DNA from: Deltaproteobacteria bacterium
GTDB lineage: Bacteria > Desulfobacterota > Binatia > UBA12015
DNA length: 33,948 nt
Direction: 5' to 3'
Assembly: GCA_009885395.1 (NCBI GenBank)
Contig: VFKT01000218.1
Span: forward strand, 1 to 33,948
Shown piece after piece: positions 1-7,230 of the stretch. The position numbers and the translations under genes were made by a program. Below the pieces are notes generated by a model. That model was not told the DNA's origin and did no database searches. It worked only from the letters and a program-made list of their open reading frames with translations. Numbering within the stretch: position 1 is the first letter of the stretch; each line of letters opens with the position of its first letter.

Positions 1-68
1 CCGTCGAGCACCAGGATGCGACGGGCAAGAGCCTGCTCGAGTCGGGCGTGGGCTGCGAACTCGGTCAT
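1..68 (-). CDS. metH: N-terminal fragment (cut by window edge) of probable cobalamin-dependent methionine synthase / homocysteine S-methyltransferase
   Basis: Minus-strand translation from ATG at 68..66 gives MTEFAAHARLEQALARRILVLDG, matching the conserved MetH/homocysteine methyltransferase N-terminus (..RILVLDGAMGT..). Only about 22 residues are visible. Confidence 0.5.
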   Translation of the reverse strand, partial: MTEFAAHARLEQALARRILVLD

Positions 69-448
69 CGGGGTGACTTCCGGAAGGAAATCGGCTGCGG
101 GCTGTCTTTGGCGAGCAAATGCACCGGATCACCCTAGCCAAGCGGCGCTGGCAGGGCATCCCGCGGCCGGGGCCGCGCTTCCGCAAGCGTGGAGAGGCAG
201 GCTCCCCTTGGGAGGCGTCGGCCAGCCGCGCCGGCTTGCGCAGATGTCGAGTCGGCGCGAAGCCCCGCCGAGCAGGACCGGCTGGCAAACAATCACCATC
301 GAGAAGACCCTTTCCCCCCGCCTCGCGGGTCCGGGTCGGATTCCGGGCCAGCGCCGACCGGTGCTCCGCGTGACGCCCTGTTTGTCGCGGCGGGTTGCTT
401 CTCGGGGCTCCCGGCGTCGCCAGGCAGACTTGAGTGCAGACCGAGCCC

Positions 449-3400
449 TCAGTGTCGGCAACTCAGGGTTGTCTGCTGCCGCTGGAAGCTGCATTCCGTG
501 CTTGCGAAAGCTTGCGTCGCACACCAGCCGCGCACGGCAGCCTGGGTGTCGCCAAAGGTCAGGCTTGCGGTGATCGGCGCATCAACCGGCACGACCGGGA
601 AGGTGCCCGCTTTTCCGGTCATGGTGATCCAGAGTGGCGATGCCGGGTCGGAAGGATCGAGGCTCTGGATCTGGAATTTCGAGATCCCGCCGAAGGGCCG
701 CGGGCTGCGGTCCTGCCAGATGATCCGCGAGATCTGGGTGCGCCAGCCGCGTGCCGTAGCCGCAGTGAAAGCCCCAGGCGGCAGGGTGAGATCGACGCGG
801 CGGACGCCGCTTTGCGAGTCGATCACGAACCGTGCGCCGGTTTCAGCCATGCGCAGCGAGGAGAAAGAGACCCCTGCCGGGAGGTGCGCCGAGCCGGTCA
901 AGGTGAGCGTGTCGTCCCCTGCGACCGGATCAAGTCCAATTTTAGTCAGGCGCAGGCGCCAAGCTCCGGGAGCCGGCTCTATGATGTCGGCGGCCGTGGT
1001 GCAGGGATCCTCCGCGTCGCATTCGCCGTCGCCATCGGCATCAGCTTCGCCGGTGTCTACGGGGCAGGCAAAAGTCTCCCCATCGCAGACCTCTGAAACA
1101 TCGCAGGCCGTCGCAGCGTCGCGGCAGACCGTCCATTGCGCTTTCGGTTGGTGCACGCATTGCCTGGCGCCGTCGCAGGTACCCGTGCTGCAGGTCCAAC
1201 CGTCGTCATCGCAGGATATACCAGGGGCTTCGAAGGCGTCGGCGGGGCAAGCTGCTGCCGCTCCGTTGCAGGTCTCCTCCAAATCGCATTCGTTGCTCGC
1301 CATCCGGCAGACCCGGCCGTCCGAGACAAAGGCCTCGGTTGGGCAGGCGGGCGCCAAGCCGGTGCAAATCTCCGCCTCGTCGCAGGGCCCCGAGGTCGGG
1401 CGACAAATCTCTCCGGCATTGTCAGGGGCATGCTCGCAGACACCATTTCCGTCGCAGCGATCCTTCGAGCAGATCTCGCCATCGTCCGCGCACGGGGACC
1501 CGGCCATGGCCCACGAATCGGCCGGGCAGATCCCGGTGTCAGCCGCGCAGTCTTCGGGAAGATCACATTCGTTGGCTGCCGGCCGGCAGAGGGTGTCGGT
1601 CGGCTCGATCGTGCAACTCGCTGAGCAGCAATCACCGCTGCTGCCATTGCCGTCGTCACAATCTTCGCCCGCTTGAAGGATGCCGTTGCCACAATCGTTC
1701 ACAGTGCAGATGCGCAGGCCCCAATCGATGAGCCAGCCGGTGTCAATAGCGGCGGCATCGACCACGGTCAGCGTCCAGGTACCGCCGCCTGGTCGTCCGG
1801 CGAAGATGGACAAGGGTAGGTTTGGGAGGTGCGCCTGGCCGTCGGTCGGTGGGCAGGGGATGGTCGAGGTCGCGGAATCGTCGAGGTCCAGGTTGAAATT
1901 ATCAGCGGAGCCGCAAATATGGCTGATGACCCGCTGGCTTGTGCCGTCGGGGCCAGTGAGAGTGAACCGCAGATCCCCCATCCAGGTATGGGTGCCGTTC
2001 AACTCGACGAGGCTTACGCTACCCACGCGGCCGCTCGAGGCAACGCTGAGCGACGAGGTGACGCTGCCGAGATCGGGAATGGCTTCGGGGAGATCGAGAG
2101 GGTCCGCTGTCGTCACTGTACAACCACTGTTTTCTAACGTGCAGGTGGCGGTGCAACCGTCGCCATCGACCCGAGCACCATCGTCGCAAGTCTCGGGCGG
2201 GTCGATCGTGCCGTTCCCGCAGAGGGTCGATTGGCGGCAGACCTCAAGGCTCACCGACTCAAGCCGCCCGACATCGAGTGAGGCCAGATCGTCGATCGTA
2301 AGCGTCCAGCTACCCGCCGCAGATGTGCCGGCGAATTGGGCAAGCGCCTGCTGCGGACGGTGGAGGCCACCGTCGGTGAGCGGACACGGGATTACAGTCG
2401 TAGCCTCATCCGAGAGGCCGAGAAAAAAATCATCTTCGCCGCCGCACGCTCGGTCGATCAAGTTTACGCTCTGACCAGAGGGCGAGGAGAGCGTGAACCG
2501 CAAGTCCTTGACGTAGGTGTGGGTGCCGCGGAGGCCGAGAACGCGGACGTGTGAGACCGGGCCGTCACCTGCCACCGCCAGCGACAGGTTCGTCGTGGCC
2601 GTGTCGCGGATGTCGATCGGCAGGCCGGTGCCCCGCGTCAGCGAGCATCCCGGCGAAAGTGAGCAATCGCTTTCGCAGCCGTCGCCGCCCACCACGCCAC
2701 CGTCGTCGCAGGCCTCGCCCGCCGACACCACCCCATTGCCGCACGCGGTCGCGCTGCAGTTCGAGTCGCAACCGTCCCCGTCGGTGGTGTTGCCGTCGTC
2801 ACAGGTCTCGCTGTCCTCGACCTGGCCGTCTCCGCAAACCGATGGCGGTGGGCAGACCTCTCCCCCCATTTCGACGGCGTCGAGCGCATTTTTTACCTGC
2901 GTGCAGTCGGCGCCGATGATGCCGGATGTGCCGATCAGGTCGGTGCAGGACTGGCGGAAAGCGTCGTAGGCGTCGTTGAAGTTGGAATTCGTCGTCAGGT
3001 AATTCGCCAGCGCCCGATAGGCGATCTTCCCGGCCTTCGTGAGCCCGATCCCGGTGACGGTGATGCCGTTGTAGCTGCCACCGTCCGCGAGCAGGGCGTA
3101 GGCGTGGTTGGGGACGCCGCTGTTGGAATGGACGCCCCCCTGATCGTTCGAGGAATCACAGCTTTCGTAGCAACCAAATCTGGAGTCGCTGACTTTGGCC
3201 GGGTCGTTGTGCGCGTTTGGGTTCATCATGTTGCGGAACGCACCGATGAGGGGAATGTCTTCGCCGATCTGCCAGCGCGTCTGGGCGGTATCGGTGCCAC
3301 CGGCGTTGCCAAGGTCGACCGTCTCGCCAAACATATCGGAGAAAGATTCATTCAGGGCGCCAGGCTGGAGGCAGTAAATGAGGTTGGCGGTGCGCTCGGT

Positions 3401-4615
3401 GACGGCGTGCGTGAGTTCGTGCGCATCGACATCGTCCGCGGCTGCGAAACCTTCGCCGTAGACCATTTGGATGCCATCCCAGAAGGCATTGGCGTAGGGG
3501 CAGCCGCCCTCGCAAAAATGCACGGTGGAGATCAGAGCGGCACCCTGGCCATCAAAGCTGTCGCGGCCGTGTTCGTTGAAGAAATAGCTCCAGGTATCGC
3601 CGGAGTAGTTGTAGGCGGCATCGGCATCCTTGTCGCCGGTTGCAGCAGCGCCCTCGGCGCGGACCAATGTGCCGGGCAGGTTCGAGCTATTGAGGGAAGA
3701 ATAGACCCGGCGGTTCCTGCCGCTCGTCAACTGGCTCAAGTGGAGGGCGACCGAGCCGTCTATCGCGTCCACCCAGACGAATTCGCGTAAACCCGGCGCG
3801 CGGGCTTCGACAAACCAGGCCAGCCTCGTTTCTGCCGAAAGGCGACCGAGCACGAAGCCGACGTTCAGCAATTCGAGTCGCGACTTGCCGAGCTTGGCGT
3901 CGGGGAAGCCGAGCTTGCCTCCGACAAAGCTCTTGACGATGGCGCGTGCTTGCTGGCGCGACAGGCGCGGCACGAGATCGACTTTCGCGGTATCGGGGAC
4001 GGTACGGGCATGGACGGCGACGACGGTCCCATCCTTGATGTGGATGGTGAGCCCCGCCGTGGCGATTGGGATGCCGGCCTGCTCTTGATGAAGGCGGAGG
4101 TGGGAGATGCCGACCAGGTCGGGCGGCGAGGCCTCATCGATAGCAATCTCGTTTTCGGCGGTGATTCCGACGGCCCGGCCGCCGGTGACGAGAAAGGCAG
4201 AGAGCACGTCTACCGCCGGCGCTGTTTTGGGGAGCGCGAAGCGCATCGGGCGGTCGGGTGCCGTCGTGATGAAAGTGGCCAGCCCGGTTGCCTTGGAGCG
4301 CCGCAGGCTGAGAGCGGCGCCGCTCGAGCGTTCGAGCGCGCGCACCGCCGGTAGGACCTCGGCGTCGCGAGGTGCCGCTTGCGCCGCGCGCGTCGAACCG
4401 AACAGCGACGCGACGATGAGTGCCGTCGACAGGAGCAGTTTTGCCGGGTTGACGCGGGGCCACGACGGGCATTTCTCATGCTCTGATGGTCCCGCTCGTG
4501 AGTGGGATCTTGCCGCGCCTTCGGGGCGGTCCCACGAACGGCGTTTTCCAAGCCCTGATGGAGGGAGGAGGGGCTGCGTCGATAGCATGCGTCTCGGGGC
4601 GGGGTTCGCTGGCAT
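449..4615 (-). CDS. Secreted M4 (thermolysin-like) zinc metalloprotease with DUF4215-type Cys-rich repeats and proprotein-convertase P-like domains
   Basis: FTP/PepSY-like propeptide region; zinc motif HELTH (3407-3421) followed by NESFSDMFGE; four CGxGxxxxxExCDDG..GDGC repeats; two P-like domains (GTHTYVKDLRFTLSSPSG, GTHTWMGDLRFTLTGPDG); Cys-rich C-terminal half. The 5' end is uncertain (see finding on possible frameshift near 4456). Confidence 0.9.
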   Translation of the reverse strand: MPANPAPRRMLSTQPLLPPSGLGKRRSWDRPEGAARSHSRAGPSEHEKCPSWPRVNPAKLLLSTALIVASLFGSTRAAQAAPRDAEVLPAVRALERSSGAALSLRRSKATGLATFITTAPDRPMRFALPKTAPAVDVLSAFLVTGGRAVGITAENEIAIDEASPPDLVGISHLRLHQEQAGIPIATAGLTIHIKDGTVVAVHARTVPDTAKVDLVPRLSRQQARAIVKSFVGGKLGFPDAKLGKSRLELLNVGFVLGRLSAETRLAWFVEARAPGLREFVWVDAIDGSVALHLSQLTSGRNRRVYSSLNSSNLPGTLVRAEGAAATGDKDADAAYNYSGDTWSYFFNEHGRDSFDGQGAALISTVHFCEGGCPYANAFWDGIQMVYGEGFAAADDVDAHELTHAVTERTANLIYCLQPGALNESFSDMFGETVDLGNAGGTDTAQTRWQIGEDIPLIGAFRNMMNPNAHNDPAKVSDSRFGCYESCDSSNDQGGVHSNSGVPNHAYALLADGGSYNGITVTGIGLTKAGKIAYRALANYLTTNSNFNDAYDAFRQSCTDLIGTSGIIGADCTQVKNALDAVEMGGEVCPPPSVCGDGQVEDSETCDDGNTTDGDGCDSNCSATACGNGVVSAGEACDDGGVVGGDGCESDCSLSPGCSLTRGTGLPIDIRDTATTNLSLAVAGDGPVSHVRVLGLRGTHTYVKDLRFTLSSPSGQSVNLIDRACGGEDDFFLGLSDEATTVIPCPLTDGGLHRPQQALAQFAGTSAAGSWTLTIDDLASLDVGRLESVSLEVCRQSTLCGNGTIDPPETCDDGARVDGDGCTATCTLENSGCTVTTADPLDLPEAIPDLGSVTSSLSVASSGRVGSVSLVELNGTHTWMGDLRFTLTGPDGTSQRVISHICGSADNFNLDLDDSATSTIPCPPTDGQAHLPNLPLSIFAGRPGGGTWTLTVVDAAAIDTGWLIDWGLRICTVNDCGNGILQAGEDCDDGNGSSGDCCSASCTIEPTDTLCRPAANECDLPEDCAADTGICPADSWAMAGSPCADDGEICSKDRCDGNGVCEHAPDNAGEICRPTSGPCDEAEICTGLAPACPTEAFVSDGRVCRMASNECDLEETCNGAAAACPADAFEAPGISCDDDGWTCSTGTCDGARQCVHQPKAQWTVCRDAATACDVSEVCDGETFACPVDTGEADADGDGECDAEDPCTTAADIIEPAPGAWRLRLTKIGLDPVAGDDTLTLTGSAHLPAGVSFSSLRMAETGARFVIDSQSGVRRVDLTLPPGAFTAATARGWRTQISRIIWQDRSPRPFGGISKFQIQSLDPSDPASPLWITMTGKAGTFPVVPVDAPITASLTFGDTQAAVRGWCATQAFASTECSFQRQQTTLSCRH

Positions 4616-4718
4616 TCCTCAAAGATACAGATATCCCGACTGCGATCAAAAAGGCAAGACTGAAATATGCGGGCCAGTGCCGCCGTACCTTGGGCGAGAG
4701 CCGTGCCCACGGGGCCAA
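4476..4718 (-). CDS. Small putative membrane-anchored protein (80 aa), hypothetical
   Basis: ORF with TTG start; one hydrophobic segment (AYFSLAFLIAVGISVSL) preceded by basic residues; its TGA overlaps an ATG (ATGA at 4476-4479) at the apparent start of the M4 protease. Confidence 0.35.
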   Translation of the reverse strand: MAPWARLSPKVRRHWPAYFSLAFLIAVGISVSLRNASEPRPETHAIDAAPPPSIRAWKTPFVGPPRRRGKIPLTSGTIRA

Positions 4719-4779
4719 CCGACGCCGCGATTCGGCCTCAGGACCGCGCGAGCCGCGCCCCGCTGCCGTCGACTGCGAC

Positions 4780-5922
4780 TCAGGCGTGCAGGCGAGGCGT
4801 ATCGAGCAGGGCGGCGACCTCGTCGGCGTGGTCGCGCAACTCCGTCAAGGTCGATTCGTAGGCATAGTGCAGGATACGCGCCCGGGCCTCGAAGCTCATC
4901 GGCCCATGGACGAAGAGGAGTGGCTCGCTGCGACTTGGCTCGATGAGCGCGATTTCCACCTCGGGATGGTCCTGCCGGGCCGCACGAAGGGCGTGTTCGA
5001 GCCGGTCGCGGCCCATGATCCGCAGCGCCTGGTCGCTGACGAAGGTGATGCCCATATCGGCGATGCCACAAGCCTTGCCTGTGGCCAGCGAGCGGATCGA
5101 ACTCCGCTCGGGGCCAGCGTCGAAGGGAACCATCGGGTTGATCACGAGCAACCGCGTCGCACCGCGGTCGATGGCGACGTCAAGGTGGCAAACCCCACCC
5201 ATGCAGCCATCGACGAAGCTGCGATTGCCGATTTTCCACGGCTGGAAAAATGCGGGAATGGCGCAGGACGCGACGACCGCTTCGCTGATCGGCACATCGG
5301 CCCATTCGGGGTCGCCGAAAACCACCCGTTTGGCCTGATCGAGGTCGATCGCTGGCACATAGAGCTTATGCTCGAGATCGTGGAAGGCGTTGCCCATGCC
5401 CTGATCAACCAGCACGTTGCGCAGGTAGCCTTCGAGAGGTTCGAGCGAGAAGCAACCCGAGGGCAGGAGTTCCTGTAGTACGTCGGCCAGATCAAGGAGG
5501 GAGAACGAGAGGCCCTCGCGGCGGAAGGCATTCAGCACGCCCGTCATGCGCCGGGTCGCGTCCCAGGTGGTCTGGAGAAAGCCGCGCAAATCAAATCGAT
5601 AGATGTCAGAGCGTTGGAAATTGAAGTTGGTCTTGCGCTCGTTGAGAATGTCGTCGCGCAGCCGAAGCGGCGAGATGCCACCGGCCACCAACGAAGCGAT
5701 GATCGCGCCCGCGCTGACCCCGACGTAGATATCAAAGGCCCGGCGGCAGAAGCCCTCGCCGAAGACCTCTTCGAGAGCGGCGAGACAACCGGCCTCGTAA
5801 GCGGCGCCGCTGATGCCGCCACCGCCAAGCACCAAGGCCGTCCGCGGCCGCGAGGGTATTGCTGGCGCGTAGCCGCCTGGGGCGCCGTTTAGGCGATTTT
5901 CGGGCGTTTTGAGGTGGACCAT
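4780..5922 (-). CDS. Patatin-like phospholipase family protein
   Basis: GGGGISGAAYEAG oxyanion motif, GVSAGA (GXSXG) nucleophile elbow, FVDGCMGG (DG-A/G-like) motif. Confidence 0.92.
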   Translation of the reverse strand: MVHLKTPENRLNGAPGGYAPAIPSRPRTALVLGGGGISGAAYEAGCLAALEEVFGEGFCRRAFDIYVGVSAGAIIASLVAGGISPLRLRDDILNERKTNFNFQRSDIYRFDLRGFLQTTWDATRRMTGVLNAFRREGLSFSLLDLADVLQELLPSGCFSLEPLEGYLRNVLVDQGMGNAFHDLEHKLYVPAIDLDQAKRVVFGDPEWADVPISEAVVASCAIPAFFQPWKIGNRSFVDGCMGGVCHLDVAIDRGATRLLVINPMVPFDAGPERSSIRSLATGKACGIADMGITFVSDQALRIMGRDRLEHALRAARQDHPEVEIALIEPSRSEPLLFVHGPMSFEARARILHYAYESTLTELRDHADEVAALLDTPRLHA

Positions 5923-6066
5923 CGGGGAAGACTTCCTCCCCGAACATCGGCTTGCCCCGGATCTTGCTTAACAACCAAACTCCGAGCGGCAGGATCGCGG
6001 CCCGGCTTCCTCCGGGCATCGGCTGCCTGGATGAGCCGGGAGCACCTGTCTGGTATCGGGTCCGCC

Positions 6067-6636
6067 ATGAATTCCGATACCCGCGCCGGCCTGGCGCCGA
6101 AGTCCACAGACCGCACTTTTTACGCTCTGAATGCGGTTCTTTCGACCGCCGCGCTGTCCTTTCTCGCGTATATTCTGCTCCTGCGCGAAGCCGACCCGGC
6201 CGGGGGCATCGACCTCCGTTTCCTGCCTGCCGTCAATGCCACCCTCAACGGCAGTGCGGCCGTGCTGCTCGCGGCGGGCTGGTTTGCCATCCGCTCACGC
6301 CAGATCCGCCTGCACCGGGCCCTTATGGTGGCGGCTTTCGTGGCCTCGGCATTGTTTCTTGTTTGCTATCTGGTCTACCATTGGGTGCATGGCGATACCC
6401 GCTACGGCGGCGAGGGCTTGCTGCGGATCGTCTACTTCACGGTGCTGATCAGCCATATCGTGCTTTCGATCGCCGTCGTGCCAGGCGCCTTGACCGCTTT
6501 TTATCTGGCGTGGCGGCGCCAGTTCAAGCGACACGCACGGGTGACGCGCATCCTCTTGCCGATCTGGCTTTACGTCTCGGTGACGGGGGTTTTGATTTTT
6601 GCGATGTTGCGCGCCGCTGGAGCAGCGGCCGGATGA
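6067..6636 (+). CDS. DUF420 family multi-pass membrane protein
   Basis: Predicted multi-TM protein with conserved His pattern (RLHRALM, YHWVHGDTRYGGEG, SHIVLSIAVVP, WLYVSVTGV) typical of DUF420/YozB/CtaM-like proteins. Confidence 0.82.
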   Translation: MNSDTRAGLAPKSTDRTFYALNAVLSTAALSFLAYILLLREADPAGGIDLRFLPAVNATLNGSAAVLLAAGWFAIRSRQIRLHRALMVAAFVASALFLVCYLVYHWVHGDTRYGGEGLLRIVYFTVLISHIVLSIAVVPGALTAFYLAWRRQFKRHARVTRILLPIWLYVSVTGVLIFAMLRAAGAAAG

Positions 6637-7145
6637 AGGCGACCACAATCGTCCATCGGGTGGCGTTCCACGAGACCGATGCGATGGGCATCGTGCACCA
6701 CTCAAACTATGTGCGTTATCTCGAAGTCGCCCGGGTGCATTGGATGGACGAGCACGACCGGCCCTACCGGGATTACGTCGAGGCCGAGCATCATTTTGCG
6801 ACCACCCGGCTCGATTTGCGCTACCACCGCGCCGCCGCCTTCGACGAACTGCTCAACGTGCAGACCTGGCTCGAATGGGTACGCGGGGTCTCGTTGGCGA
6901 TGGCGTACGAGGTGACGCGCGGCGGCGATCGCATCCTGAGCGGTTCGAGCGAGCACGCGCTGGTCGATCTCGGGGGCCGGCTCTCCCGGATCCCGCCCGA
7001 GAGGCGGAGTGCGTTGCGGGCGCTGGCGCGAACGGAAGGGCCCGGCGGGCGGCGCCGGACCGACAGGGAGGACCGGGGTGGCTCCGGGTCCAGCGGCGGC
7101 TCCGCGCCGGCGACTTCTGTTCTTCTTCCCACGGGCTCAGAATGA
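6633..7145 (+). CDS. Acyl-CoA thioesterase, 4HBT/YbgC-like hotdog fold
   Basis: HRVAFHETDAMGIVHHSNYVRYLEVARVHWMD is the classic 4-hydroxybenzoyl-CoA thioesterase signature; ATG overlaps the DUF420 stop (ATGA). Confidence 0.88.
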   Translation: MKATTIVHRVAFHETDAMGIVHHSNYVRYLEVARVHWMDEHDRPYRDYVEAEHHFATTRLDLRYHRAAAFDELLNVQTWLEWVRGVSLAMAYEVTRGGDRILSGSSEHALVDLGGRLSRIPPERRSALRALARTEGPGGRRRTDREDRGGSGSSGGSAPATSVLLPTGSE

Positions 7146-7230
7146 GGCTGGACAGCACCGGCCGTCTCGTGATCAAATTGTGTCCCGAAGCGCTCGGTCA
7201 GCCTGGGTGAGTTCATCAGGAGGAAACGCC

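Noticed and set aside
144-355. Canonical cobalamin riboswitch upstream of metH
   Set aside because: Size and closing-stem candidates fit, but the conserved B12 box and GCCACTG/GGGAA core could not be found, so it is reported only as an unassigned structured leader.
189-1676. 495-aa plus-strand ORF
   Set aside because: Antisense to the protease's Cys-rich repeat region; Ser/Gln/Ala-rich low-complexity shadow translation of GC-rich coding sequence, no domain signature.
4486-5478. 330-aa plus-strand ORF
   Set aside because: Mostly antisense to patatin, whose catalytic motifs are clear on the minus strand.
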